Positions 35,958 to 47,599 of a DNA stretch of 64,000 nucleotides are shown here, piece by piece. The notes under the pieces are model-generated. The model saw nothing but the letters and a program-made list of their open reading frames with translations, did no database searches and had not been told where the DNA came from. Source of the DNA: Ypsolopha sequella (lineage: Eukaryota > Arthropoda > Insecta > Lepidoptera > Ypsolophidae); assembly GCA_934047225.1 (NCBI GenBank), contig OW203985.1, positions 6,279,501 to 6,343,500 of the forward strand. Direction: 5' to 3'. Made by a program: the position numbers and the translations under genes. Within the stretch, counting starts at the first letter, position 1. Every line of letters starts with the position of its first letter.

Positions 35958-38260
35958 GTTCTTCAACAGACAAAAGCGGGGGTACTTCGGCGGTAGCAAT
36001 ACGTTACTCGGTAGCTCAATCTTAGGACACGTGTTCAAATCGTGCCGATCGAGCACACACCAGTTTTTCGAATTTAGAAAATACTTACACTTGCTTAAGA
36101 GGAGGCCTTCCTTTTTCAACAGTTTTTGAACGATTGTACTGAATCTACCACAGACGCAATCAATATGAAACTTACATATATGTTTTTTCAAACCTTTATC
36201 TTTACGTTGTAAGTAGCGTTACCTAATTGGAAAACTTTCGCTCGATAGATTTTATTTTTGAAAATAGTCTCTTTTTGAGTGTTTTTTTGGTTTTGCGTTT
36301 AATCCATTTGATTTTTATGTGTCATATTTTACTATCAATACGAAAATCTTGTTTATTAACCAATGTAAGTTCAAAAATGACTTAAATGCAATATTGTAAT
36401 TTTAGTCGATTTTAATCATAAAATTAGACTCGTTCTGAATCGTTTCGCGCGCATTTTGGCGCACGCGATTTTCAACTTTATGAAAGTTAGTCTACGGGTT
36501 ATAATTGCAAAGCGGTTAGGGGCTGTGCGCCTAAGGAAGGCCTCGTCGGTGATAAACGGTGATAAAACCTGCATACCGTCCAAAGCACGGTGTTAGGTAG
36601 GACACGACCATGTTGCGACGAAAAATCATGGTGAAACTATTCCAATAACAAACAGTCAACACCTCTGGATCTGGAGGGGGTCCTCAGGGAAACATGTGCC
36701 ATATTAAAAATACTTTTTATATCAAAATTCCTAATTCAAAATCGATATCTGCAGAACACTAGCTCCGTAGATGCTAGTACAGCTTCGAGTTACCCAAGGT
36801 TGTTCACATTCCACGATCACCTCACCTAACTAGACTTGCGTGACCCGACTTTCATGGTACCACGATAGGCGATCTGGCTAGATGCCTATGATTCTTAGAA
36901 ATACCGAGACGTGCCGAGGTGCCGCTGGGAACAAAGAACGACCCTAGTTTTTCGGCTATCGAGCACATTGCATCCTTTTACAGAAGCAAACCAAGCATTT
37001 CAAATAAACTTAAATTAAGATATTGTTAGTTTCCAGCAGATTTAAATTATCGCCTACAGTAAGTCTACTCGGACATGTTTGTTAATAACAGCCAGAAATT
37101 ATTAGTAGTAAACGTCCGAGGACAAAGTAGCCCTTTGTTCCCTTAAATTGACTTTTGTTGTAGCTCACGCCCAGGTTTATTTCTTTGGCAAATTGTGCAG
37201 GGCGTTAAGTCAAGGTTTGGGCAGTAAAATATAAATAAGCAATAATGAAAGTTGAATGGCCAGACCTGGCCCGATGACTCAGATTTACCTGACTGCGCAG
37301 GTTTGTTTTATTACGGACTTGCCTTTTATCGACAAAGGAAGGAATTCCGTAGCGTCCTCCCAGGTATCTGGCCTCGTTTTGAAAGCAGTGATTAGTTTAC
37401 TGAGCCTTATAATTTTAATTTGGCCGTTGAATCCAGACACTCTTCGTTCGTATCTAGTAGCCCTTCTTGTCTGTCACAAATTATATCACCAAAAGAACAT
37501 CTCTATAATTATCAGCCAGCTCTATTTGCTTTTTTTTTTGGATTCCGCTTCTAACTTCAAAAAGATCCAATAAAATCAAAGCAGCTATTCCCGTTTCCAA
37601 GTCAACTCGGCCCATGCAGGCCGAGGCGAGGGCCAATGCGCCCGCGCACGCTTCTAATGACAGGGGGCTGGGGGGAGGGAGGGCAACCGGTCGCGGCCGC
37701 GTCGTGGTAAGATACAGGCTGGCAGGTACTCAGCTGATTGTGTGTCAGCTGATTTAAGCCAGTAACTTCGTTACGAAATATTTTTTTTTTAAATCAATTT
37801 TAAATGTTTCTGCCATTATTTTTGGGCCGGTATAAGGAAAACCTAAGCTATTATTTTGGAAATACTATTGCTGCCATTGTTCCGTGTAAATAATCAAAGG
37901 TTCCACAGTTTGTTGGAGCGACAGCTTATGAATTCCAACATCTAGATCTCAACGGATACACGCATGTACGTAACGTAATCTGCTTCATATTATAGGATTT
38001 AGATTTTAAAATGGATGTAATAATTTTGCGCGTTTTTTTATAAATCGGCGACCATTTTGCTTCTGTTGGCTTAATCTTCAGTGAACTCTGATTTAATTGG
38101 GACAACGGGACAGTTAGCCTGAAAAGTCTAAAAACGGGAGTGTTTCATTCAAAACACGACATATGGTCACGTTCAGTATCACAATGAGCAAAGTACTGTA
38201 ACATATAGCTAGGCAATATGTTAGATTTAGGTAAGGCTATGTTTTATAGGTAGGTTAAAG
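35958..38260. other. No supportable gene
   Basis: A 95-codon minus-strand frame (35904-36191) and a 105-codon plus-strand frame (37256-37573) show no family features. A GC-rich patch at 37600-37750 contains GCGGCCGCGTCGTG|gtaaga, which could be a donor of an untranslated exon on the plus strand. Confidence 0.35.
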
Positions 38261-38523
38261 CAGTGGCGTGCACAGAACTTTTTGCTGGAAAAGCAAACAA
38301 TTGTTCAAGAACAACAATAAAAAAAATATGAAAAAATTTAAATATCACTTTGAAAAAAAAAAGTTTGTACAGGAAATTTTCACTCTAGGGTAGACATTGT
38401 CTACCCTGGCGTCATACAAAATTTTTTTTTTCAAAGTGATATTTAAATTTTTTCATATTTTTTTTATTGTTGTTCTTGACCAATTGTTTGCTTTTCCAGC
38501 AAAAAGTTCTGTGCACGCCACTG
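38261..38523. mobile_element. hAT-type MITE, near-perfect palindrome with 8-bp duplication
   Basis: Starts CAGTGGCGTGCACAGAACTT and ends with its complement. The arms are about 100 bp and almost identical. GGTTAAAG flanks both sides exactly (38253-38260 and 38524-38531). Confidence 0.93.
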
Positions 38524-38663
38524 GGTTAAAGGACTATTTGTTCTTGTTCAGTTGGCAATCGATAACCTTTATGGATCGACATACGTCGCATTGACTGATT
38601 TATTTCGTGTTTTCCAAAAATAAATACAGATCCAGTATAAAAGATCTTTCAGACAAAACACGA

Positions 38664-38757
38664 GCAAGATTCCTTAGAGAGTCCCATCGGTGTGAAGGTG
38701 GCTCTCCATAAAGAAGATTCCTTAGAGTCCCATCGGTGTGAAAGTGGCTCTCCATAA
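38664..38757. repeat. Short tandem duplication, about 48 bp x 2
   Basis: AGATTCCTTAGAG followed by GTCCCATCGGTGTGAA and GTGGCTCTCCATAAA occurs twice in direct succession with minor differences. Confidence 0.8.
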
Positions 38758-38950
38758 ATAAATATTCCTTCTAGAATTTTGACGAAGTACGATATAAGCG
38801 AGTGCCCTACGAAGTTCAGAGCTCCCCTCCCTTAATGTATGTGTGATAATGATAATTAGGAAGAAATTGAAAAAAAGAAATAAAAGAAGTCGAAGCGGTA
38901 ACAAAATTGTATAATTCAAGAAGATCCCGAGTAGACTGCGTGAATATTAC

Positions 38951-39110
38951 AGTACAGTGCTCCCAAAGTAATAATGCGCATACAAATCTATAGCCGAGCG
39001 ACCGGACGTACCACGTGACCTTATTGCTTGTATAGAAAGTTTAAGGTAAGACGAACTTTGCCGAACAGTGGCGAAGATTTGTATGCGCATTATTACTTTA
39101 GGAGTTTTCT
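38951..39110. mobile_element. Palindromic MITE, about 160 bp
   Basis: AAAGTAATAATGCGCATACA near the left is matched by TGTATGCGCATTATTACTTT at the right. Confidence 0.8.
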
Positions 39111-39119
39111 CTGAAGTGT

Positions 39120-39580
39120 AGACACACGATCAGCTCTCGTCTCGCTCGCCACACCACAAGTTACCTCAACGCGCCCGGGAACTCGTTTACCGTACCCCGG
39201 TCGACGGCGCGGCCGGTTAGAACTCCCAACTTTTTATTTTGTTATGTTCACGGTCCACCCTTTGTGGCTTAGGCCTGCGTGAACGCCCTACTACCTACCT
39301 ACCGGCCCTGCAACTTTGTTTTGTTGTTGACTCGTTCGTTTTGTTTCGTGTTGAATGTCAGTTAGCGAAGTTTTGGCTGGTGTCTAGTCTACCAGCCGTT
39401 TTGTTTTTAAAGCAGTTTCTCTGCCGAAGTGCAAATGGCTCGACTAGTGAGGGAAGTATTACATCAAAACCTGTGACATGAGCATCTATCAATGCGATAA
39501 GGATTGCCTGCCCGGCCGACCGGCCGTCGAATCCGGGACACTTGTCGGTTGTCGGCTTATCGCTATTGAACACTTCAATA
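39120..39580 (+). other. GC-rich segment, possible untranslated first exon or promoter
   Basis: The segment is clearly more GC/CpG-rich than its surroundings (CGCGCCCGGGAACTCG, GTCGACGGCGCGGCCGG) and contains TCAGTT initiator-like sequence near 39358. A short ATG frame near 39433 stops after 13 codons. No coding evidence exists; the promoter or exon reading is speculative. Confidence 0.25.
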
Positions 39581-40609
39581 GATTATAGCGTTCAGTAAAC
39601 TGGAACAAGTTTGGTACTAGATAGATACCAACTTGAAGGATAACTGTTTTCCATTAGACTTTTGAATCGAGGTTATGATGGCTCACTCCAAATTAAATTC
39701 CCCTGCTATCAAAATAATGAGTTGAAATGCAATTTGCCTGTGAAAACCTCCCCTCTCCATGTAGGTAGGTATAGGTATATTATAATTAAAAATGTAACTA
39801 ATTAATTATACTTTGAATTATATAAAAATAATAATATTAAATAAATTATTTAATAAGTTTACAATAAATTATGAAAATGTTAACAATTCTGGGTTTTTTT
39901 GTATGTTACCGGACTAACTTAATTTTAGGACATTAGAGTTTTGCGTAGGCCAAACTAGTTCTTCAGAAATCCTTCAGCGTAGAAAGTAATATTAGGTAGG
40001 TTAGATTAGAAAGTAGGTATGGCGAGTTTTTTATGACAACCCAAAGATTTCAAAAGTTTAGATGAGCCCTGGCACCTAAAATCTATTGCATTGTTTTTGA
40101 ATGTATGCGTTAACATAATGCCGATGCGCGCACACTTATGAGTGCGCAATCTGTCTACCTACGGTCAGCAAACTGTTCAGACTACTAACAAAATTTGTTA
40201 AAATTATTAACTTCAAGTGCACTTAAGGCGTCTAACTATCACTGTGTTCAGATGAGCACTGATTCTAAAACGTGTGAGCGTCACCCATTTAAAAGTAGAA
40301 ACATTTTGGTGCTGTCATAGTACGGTAAGGGCTTATCTTTACTTTTGAAATCTTTGTGACAACCCAGAAATCAGTATGGCCTAGGCAAAACTTGGTTGTC
40401 CTAAAATCGGGTTGGGCTTGTAACATATAGGTAGGTACACTCATGTCTTTGTCACTTGGTGACTGGTGTTGTTTTTATATATGAAAAAAGTGCATTCAAG
40501 GAAAATTTCCAAACGCACTGTTCCTATATTCTATTTCATCGTAGGTAGTACTTTATTTATACGAGTAAGAGTTTTCTTCTATATTATACCTCTATATTTG
40601 TCCTGTAAT
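39581..40609. other. No recognisable feature
   Basis: AT-rich, no supportable gene or repeat. Confidence 0.5.
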
Positions 40610-41030
40610 CTTTAAGTAAACACATATTATCATGATTTTTTTCAGATTTTTTCGTCCACCAGTTTTGAAGATAAGTATTATGTTATGTGGGCAAATTAAT
40701 GCTGTTTTTGTACCAAATTTCAAATCTTTATCTTTAACGTAGTCTGTTGCTAATCTCTTGTTGTTACCAAATGCTCAAAAGTATGAATATTTTATAGATC
40801 ACTTCTACTAGAATGTCGTAGTACTGTACAATAAACTGTGTTTCTAGTGTGAATATTTTTGTATCTACCTTCATTGTACTCTTTGATTGTATTTTTGAGA
40901 AATAAATGTTTTTGTATTTTGTAACGGTGCTAAAGTTATGTATGACGCTGTGACATACGGACAGACGGACAACAGAGTCTCACCATAAAGGTTCCTTTTG
41001 TACCTTTTAGGTACTACGGAACCCTAAAAA
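40610..41030 (+). repeat. Dispersed repeat family G, 3' part, interrupted
   Basis: Ends GTACCTTTTAGGTACTACGG. The block CTTTATCTTTAACGGTGC, continuous in the 9.3-kb and 58.4-kb copies, is split here by 183 bp. Confidence 0.75.
40740..40922 (+). mobile_element. Short retroelement 3' end inserted with 4-bp duplication
   Basis: The insert is flanked by AACG (40736-40739 and 40923-40926) and ends GAAATAAATGTTTTTGTATT, like a poly(A)-signal-bearing LINE tail. It is probably a 5'-truncated non-LTR copy. Confidence 0.65.
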
Positions 41031-42599
41031 AGTCTGGTATCAGTGACTGATTACATACCCACATGGTTGAATATCTCTAATAAGTACAGTGGAGATAACA
41101 TCAAGCTATACACTTACAGTACTACATTAGCCCTTACAGTGAAGGATATAAGATAGATATAAATATAGCTTGATGTGTTCTCTACTGAATGTACATTCTG
41201 AAGTTAATCTATTTCAGACAATACCATCACTTCAAGAAAAGCAACATGGATACAATAACTATACCACTCCAGAACAAAACTACCTATATTTAGGCTATTT
41301 GTTATATTTTTTCCATCTAGTTTTTAAATAGAAGTTACCCACATAAATTAAATACAATATATGTAACTTTGGGTCAGCAAAAAGAGCGGTTTTCCCTTAA
41401 TAAAGGATGTAAAACTTAATAAAAGGGGAGTCCTACCCCTATAAAACTACATTTTGTAGTTAATAATATTAAAGAATTATGAATATTTTTTTTTGACATA
41501 TAATACTAACATCATTATTACTATTACTCATGAATTTAACCAGAGTGGTGTTGACCTGTCTGGATTACAAAACGCCTCGTATTTATTTAGTTGCTTAGTA
41601 TGTTATCATTATCATGGAATAAATAGGTGACCTAAATATCCAGCCACTTAATAGCTATTATCTATTTGGTTGTCCATGATGTCAACTGAGTGGGGGCAAA
41701 CAAAAAACCTTCATCATTAATTAAGCCAATATACACCATGTCCCAAAATGATCTGACAATGCTTTAAGGATAGAAAGATCTTAGCCTAACCTCTCTCTTT
41801 ACTCTCCCCAATAGCAATTTATATATTTCTACCCTATTATTGTGCCACTATTGGAACAGGAATGGAGCATATATGTCAACTTTACACATTAACAAAAAAC
41901 ATAGACTTTTGTATCAAGATTATTTGATCTAGGTATAAATTATTTTTTCGATAAACCTATAGATTCAGTGATGTTAAAAAATAAATGTCTAATAGTGACA
42001 GTATTGTCATATAAAATTGAAAGATCTCCTTTTTATAAAATTAATTGATTTAGGAAATAGTTCTGATGATCAATGATCATATTTCATAATATATTGTAAG
42101 AAAGTTAGATTTATTAACTATGTTCTATTAATTGTACAGTTTTAGGTTAAGCTATTTCTGGTATAAATAAATGATTTTGATTGATTTGATAATTATTCCG
42201 GAGAAGCTACATTATGAATCAGAAAACTATTAAGTATCTACATAGACTTGAAACGCAACGATTAAATTACTTTTCTCAATAGATAAGTAACAAGGTAATT
42301 AACAAATTAGTACTACTAGCTAATTGTACTTTCCATTCCCATATTGATAGCAGCCAGATAACATGAATCATACAAAAATTACTTGGATTACTAATAAAGT
42401 TTTGGCGTTCCATGAAAGTTGAATAGTAAATAATGAGAATGCTTGCTAATAAGTGGTGCCAGCTTTGTATTTGTAATATTCATGCAAATGTAAAATGGTG
42501 TATACATTATAATAAAAATATTTGAAAACATTTAAGCAATGAACCTCCATCATAATCTTTATAGATTTTAGATAAAACCTCTACCTTCATGGAGGCACT
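41031..42599. other. No gene; one LINE-tail-like end
   Basis: TATAAATAAATGATTTTGAT near 42165 resembles the AATAAA-plus-ATTT tail of a non-LTR element. Otherwise unique AT-rich sequence. Confidence 0.4.
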
Positions 42600-42605
42600 G
42601 TGATG

Positions 42606-42672
42606 GTAACACCTGATAGTGGCTCAGTTGGTAGAACAGTCAATTAGTAGGTTCAGGTGTGATTCCTGCTGC
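42606..42672 (+). mobile_element. Decayed tRNA-like sequence, probable SINE head
   Basis: GTGGCTCAGTTGGTAGAAC matches a tRNA A-box and D-arm, and the sequence ends GTGTGATTCCTGCTGCCACC, where a B-box (GGTTCGATTCC type) would be. The stem ends GTGGC and GCCAC pair. The anticodon arm is not recognisable. Confidence 0.5.
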
Positions 42673-42680
42673 CACCAAGG

Positions 42681-43374
42681 CATATCATAGCGATACTATA
42701 TCATGTGGGGATCAAAATTAAATAATAGCACAGAGAACTAGTAAGTAGTTAAAAAGTGAGTGTACAAGTGTAACATATTATGTTCACTTAACACCAGACT
42801 GGGAACCTATGCTCAAAAGATACTTCCAATATTATCTTACATCTAATCAAATTCATGACCTGCATCAGTATAAGAATCTTGACGTAACAAATGAATGAGT
42901 TTTATGTAAAGTGTAATATAGTTATATCATAATGATAACAGACAATGGTACAAAAGATACATCAAGTCCAAGTTCGAAGTAATTTTACTATCACCTGATG
43001 ATTAAAATCAAATTTTGGCAACGCATAAAATTATCTTTCTCACCCCTGGTTGGGTTAAGAAATAACCTTACATTTTTTTGTTGTAAGGCCTTAATAAAAT
43101 GTAGTTGCTTGTTAGAATAAATAATACATTCAATCTATTTGTGCTTAGGGCAAAGACAACTCACATCTCATTCTAACTTGATGATTTCAGCCATTTTGAA
43201 GGCACAAACTCGTAGCCATATTGAATTTAGGCCTAAATGTAGCCACCTCAGCACTTCAGAAATAAGGCAACAAATCATGGTATGCTACATGCAGACTTTC
43301 TATACAATAAATGTGCCTATATAGAAGACTAGACGCTTTTTATAAAATGAGCAAAAAGAATTGAAAAATATCAT
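42681..43374. other. No recognisable feature
   Basis: AT-rich 3' flank of the unrecognised 44.2-kb gene. The short plus-strand frame at 43139-43324 is unsupported. Confidence 0.45.
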
Positions 43375-43392
43375 CTTAATTACATAACAGTC

Positions 43393-43398
43393 TTTATT
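43393..43398 (-). terminator. AATAAA poly(A) signal candidate for the 44.2-kb gene
   Basis: The minus strand reads CCAAATAAAGACTG here, about 460 bases beyond the TAG of the unrecognised gene. The segment just upstream (about 43400-43500) is unusually open in one frame and ends in TAA overlapping the signal, so a small terminal coding exon is possible. Confidence 0.4.
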
Positions 43399-43859
43399 TG
43401 GACATTGAACCACGAAACCAGTTCTTATGTCCAAAAATAGAGGCATGCCGACCTGTTTCTTGATTCAAGACCCAGTCCAGTTGGCTGAGGCATAGGAGTA
43501 GGCCTACCTAGAGTACGTCATTAAAAACTAAATTATGGCATGTTGAAGACGGTCTTGGTATGTACTTGTATTGTCATTCCTCAGACAAATTAGCATGTTC
43601 AAAATCGGCAGCACGACTTGTCTATGTTTACAATAATACGAGCCAGATATTTTCACTGTCGATTAGCTAACAAGCGGAATGCTGGCGTCAGTCTCGTAAC
43701 TAGTGGTACACAGAGGGCATTCAACCGTATCGAGGCGCTTCGCCTAGCAACGAGCACTATTTTTCTCAATGACCGTGACATCAAAATAAAGCACAATAGC
43801 CTCAGGTCACTAGAACGTTGACTTCCAAAGGTTTCGAGGCTCGAGGACGCTTAAAACAA

Positions 43860-44255
43860 CTATTGAGCTTCTTCGGTTCGCCGCTCAGATATTCGTTGAT
43901 CTCGTGAGAACAAACTGATATTTCTTTTTACTAACCTGTCTGAAGATTCGGAGCTGTCGTATCTGTCGAAACATCGCTTCTTCCTGTCTTCACCATACTC
44001 ACTGTTGGCCTGAGATGATTTTTGGATATTTGAAGAGACGACAGTAGCCGGAGGGGTGACCACGCCGCGGGAATCACTTTTCTTACACGGTTCACTCGCG
44101 TTTAGTTCGGTGTAGAAAGATAACTTCATTCTAATGTCATCAGAAACATCTTCACTGCACTTTTTTATGTGATCACGTCCTGGATCAAATGCGGAAAAAG
44201 TTAATTCTTTCATTTCCCTCGGGTCGGTGCAGTCTTCGCGCGACCCATCCGCCAT
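43860..44255 (-). CDS. Unrecognised 131-codon gene or first exon (MADGSRED...)
   Basis: The frame begins at an AAAGATGGCGG context, typical of a 5'-end ATG, directly below a CpG-rich segment, and ends at TAG. The product is hydrophilic and charged, with Ser/Lys/Arg-rich parts including DRKKRCFDRYDSSESSDR, and has no signal peptide or membrane segment. I do not recognise the family. A consensus donor, GACAG|gttagt, lies inside the frame at 43936/43935, so the true product may be spliced after 106 codons. An AATAAA at 43393-43398 (minus) gives a plausible transcript end. An ATG 102 bases further upstream is in frame but lies in promoter-like GC-rich sequence and is less likely. Confidence is moderate that this is transcribed and coding, low on exact structure. 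Confidence 0.55.
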   Translation of the reverse strand: MADGSREDCTDPREMKELTFSAFDPGRDHIKKCSEDVSDDIRMKLSFYTELNASEPCKKSDSRGVVTPPATVVSSNIQKSSQANSEYGEDRKKRCFDRYDSSESSDRLVKRNISLFSRDQRISERRTEEAQ

Positions 44256-44470
44256 CTTTGAGCGTACGAGTGTTTTGTCGTGAGTTTCCGCTCGGCTCCG
44301 CACGGAGCATTGGCGCTGGCGTCGCGGTTGCTGCTGCAGCGCGGGGTGTGACGTCACGGCGGCTGCGCGGCCGGAGGGCAGGCGACGAGTGACGTAACGA
44401 CTCCGCCCCTTGCATGTGCAGGGCTGGCTGTCATTGGCCGCGCGTTACGCAACGAGCACGGCCACTCAAT
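44256..44470 (-). promoter_or_regulatory. CpG-rich promoter-like segment with two CRE-type sites
   Basis: The most CpG-dense stretch of this part of the window. It contains a full CRE palindrome TGACGTCA near 44349, a variant TGACGTAA near 44391, a GC box (CCGCCCC) near 44402 and an inverted CCAAT near 44433. No TATA box is seen. It sits directly 5' of the minus-strand ATG at 44255, and the ATGGCGG at the start codon also resembles a YY1/pho-type site. The reading as a promoter is inference. Confidence 0.5.
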
Positions 44471-45337
44471 AACCGAGCTCGAAGGGAGCGAAAGGACGAT
44501 AGGGCTGGCTTTGTTGGCCCATCCCAGCCCTAAACGTAACAAATGGTAATGCATTGTAATGACCATTTGCACACACACAATCGAGCTTTCCTCAGCTGAG
44601 AAACAAGTGTATCATATTTAAATTAATGACTTGTTTCGTGTTTTTGACCGTCAATTTTTCATAGCACACACATATTCATAAATTTTTCAAAAAGCCATTA
44701 GCCATTATATCTACCAAAATGTGGGACAGAGATGGCTATCATTTTGGTTGCCTTCCCCATGGATTTTTAACGTTCGTGGCCTTCCCTAAAACAATTTTTA
44801 TGAAGGGCATTATTTTGATCTGCCTCCTTTCTAAAATATACATCATTTACCAGCCGGCATTCGCTGGATCAGAGTGAATAGGTAGGTACTTAATTATGTT
44901 TAGAAGGTAACTAATTTCTTAGGTCCGCGGCAGGTAGGTCTCCGAAGATTAGATATCTATTATAGGCTATCCTACAATGACGTTACAATAAACATTGATA
45001 GAGACACCTCACATTATAACCCAATTCTGTAGAATGTAGATTAATAAAACACTATGTACTGCATACAAAGGGCAGCTGAGATTTGCAAAGGTGTCACAGT
45101 GACTGATATAGGTTGCAGCGCCGCAGCATGTGTTATGAACACGACAAAATAAATGACAGTTAAGAAAGTTCTTAACACCCTTCTGTCACAGTACTTATTG
45201 TGAAAAGCTAAAGACGAAAATGCCTTAAACCGCGGGACTTCATTCGTGAAAAAAAGTTGTTTCTTGGTTCGCTTAATCTATATTGTTTGTGGTTTCATCC
45301 AGGCACCATACATAGATAGACTAAGGGCGTAGCGTGG
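44471..45337. other. No supportable gene
   Basis: Upstream flank of the 44.2-kb gene; no repeat or coding block recognised. Confidence 0.45.
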
Positions 45338-45852
45338 GTAACCCTATGTATATCGAGTAACAAGATGTGACCAATTCGGAGATTAGTAGAAAAAAAAACT
45401 ACTTACATCATCAAAATAAACAGGGTTGGCTGTGCGCAACCTGGAGCATTTATTAGGCGGCAAAAATTATGTTTTTTTCTGAAAAAAAAAACACGTCAAG
45501 TAAGGCTCTACTACGTTCGATAGAGCGTATCAAAAGGTACCTATTTAAAAAATAAGGTTTTCGCGTCATATGTGTGAGTCAGCCTGATTTTATCGAAGAT
45601 CGATTTATTTGAAAAAAATCGACTCAGTATCGTTTTCAGCAAGATGTGACCAATTCGAAGTGGTGTAGAAACAAAAACTACCTACATCAAAATAAGCAGG
45701 GTTCGCTAGGCGCAACCTGGAGCATTTTGTACAGTCAGCAAAAACAAAGTTCTCCAGGTTGCGCTCAGCCAACCCTATTTATTTTCATGTAGTTTTTTTT
45801 CTACACGACTACAAATAGGTCCTATCTTGTTACTCGATACATGGGGTTACTG
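45338..45852. mobile_element. Foldback element with internal duplication
   Basis: TATCGAGTAACAAGATGTGA near the left is matched in inverse by TCTTGTTACTCGATA near the right. The block GACCAATTCG..., CAGGGTT.GCT and GCGCAACCTGGAGCATTT occurs twice in the left and centre and once inverted (CTCCAGGTTGCGC), so the element carries an internal duplication of its arm. Confidence 0.7.
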
Positions 45853-46149
45853 ACTGTACGCGACATAGCTTTTACACAGGATACATATAAAAAATGGTCG
45901 GCGACTGAACGCTCCTATTTTACTAGGGGATAGGTACTTTCGTTCACTGGTTTCATCCAAGAAGGTTATTTCATATAGTTCCTCCACCGTAAATAATGGC
46001 TCCCCCTGTCTGTCAACCACGTCACCGAGATTGGTTAGAAAAAAAAATAATGATGTCTATGGATTGGATGCTCTAAACTACTTATTCTAAACTCTCTTCA
46101 TCCGAGTCTAAACTGGATTGCAATGCTACCAACATTACGGCAGAGAAAC

Positions 46150-46255
46150 TATTTGATGAAACGCACTATACACACCGCAGCACGGTTTTTGAGCGCTCAA
46201 ATATATTTTAAACTTCTATAGAAAGAGCGCTCAAGGTCCGTGCCGGGCCTGTAGT
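46150..46255. repeat. Imperfect inverted repeat
   Basis: GCACGG.TTTTGAGCGCTC is matched in inverse by GAGCGCTCAAGGTCCGTGC about 40 bp on. Confidence 0.55.
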
Positions 46256-46369
46256 ATAAAACGATAAAATGTGTTTGTTTCTTAAGTTCACTATTTTACT
46301 TCTAACTAACGTTAATTTAACTCGTAGAGATGAAAAAAATAATTAAATTTAAATTAACAATAAAAGTTC

Positions 46370-46970
46370 ATCCACTTTTGTTTTGACTTTTGTTTTTATA
46401 TAAAGCCAAATTCATACTGAGCTTTTTTAAGCTTTATTTACTTCTTTTCTTTATTTATTAATAGTAAAAGAATAAAAATAGGTTTTTTTTTACTCTATAC
46501 AAGGTGACTTTTTGATCATCGTCCAAATTCATACTAGAGGCTTAGTAAGTGATAAGTATCATGAATCGATAACAATTTTTGTGAAATTTCATTTTATGAA
46601 TTTTACAAAAATCGTTATTGGTTCATGATGCTGATCACTTACCAAGGCTCAAGTATGAATTTGGACGATGTTCACAAATTCACCTTGTATATTTCGGCCC
46701 ACGGTAAGAGGCCGTCAACAGTCGAATGATGACGGTTCCATACCGTGGGCCTAAATATATCGAGTAAAAATCTATTTTTTATTGTTTTACTATTAATAAA
46801 TAAAGAAAAGAAACAAATTCATACTGAAGACTCGGTAAGGAAGCCTAAATTTAATTTCTTTTTTTTTACAAAAAAAGGTAATTGAACCTCGGTCCTGACC
46901 ACTTACAGAGTCTCCAATATAAATTTGGCTACATAAACAAAAGTCGCCTTGAATAAAAAACAATTAATTT
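46370..46970. mobile_element. Nested foldback elements, three levels of palindrome
   Basis: The outer pair is GACTTTTGTTTTTATAT...AGCC with GGCTACATAAACAAAAGTC; a second pair is CTTTATTTATTAATAG with CTATTAATAAATAAAG; a third is GTCCAAATTCATACT with AGTATGAATTTGGAC. A separate hairpin, GCCCACGGTA with TACCGTGGGC, sits at 46698-46751. Confidence 0.75.
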
Positions 46971-47599
46971 TTTCATGAATTTAGGTAAGTAGGTAATTAG
47001 TTTTAGTCACAGAAAATTTATATAATCAACAAGACAAAGTATGTACTGGGCTGAAAGAAAACACATTTCAGTATAAAATAAACTGTAAATATATTTTTAT
47101 TTTTCTTAATTTAACAACAACAATATAGTTAAAGTTATATGTAGATAGTACAACACAACAGTTAATAAATTATACTGGATTTAATTATAAAATATTGAAT
47201 TAAAATTATACAATCATAATTATTAATAAATAATCTCTTTGTTTATTTAATTAGGTATATAAGTAAGTATATAAAATTAAGTCTATGAAGTCTCACGTGG
47301 GATCGGATATAAACACAGTAAGTCAGCATTAGTTTACATGGGTAGAGTACGCAGGGCAGTCTTTACCCGGGGTTCAATGGGTGCAGAGTCCTAAGGGGCG
47401 CAAGCCGAACGCCATAAATTTCGATAGGTACCTACTACACTGAGACCACGCGAGCGGAGCCGCGGGCACAGCTAGTTCATTATACACCGTATTGTTTGAG
47501 TAAAGACGCCGCATGATTTACATCATGGGCTGGGCCAGGAGGGGGGGTTTTGGGGGTTCAAAGTTTTTTATTACGTACTGATGTACTGATTGATTGTGC
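46971..47599. other. No gene; repeat end motif
   Basis: CGAGCGGAGCCGCGGGCACA then GCTAGTT near 47450-47476 is the lepidopteran-type repeat end. AGTTTACATGGGTAGAGTA near 47331 is shared with 21.2 kb. Confidence 0.45.

Noticed and set aside
35904..36191. 95-codon minus-strand open frame
   Set aside because: Its end overlaps the truncated MITE terminus at 35863-35957, and no splice signals or domain were found.
37256..37573. 105-codon plus-strand frame with a hydrophobic middle
   Set aside because: The apparent membrane segment is what T-rich DNA encodes; no signal peptide layout, no homologous block.
42606..42672. Functional tRNA gene
   Set aside because: A-box and closing stem are tRNA-like, but the anticodon arm is not foldable and the B-box is degenerate.
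44185..44415. Alternative frames over the CpG-rich promoter segment
   Set aside because: Ala/Arg-rich translations are expected from GC-rich DNA; the frame starting at 44255 has better start context and a longer non-repetitive product.
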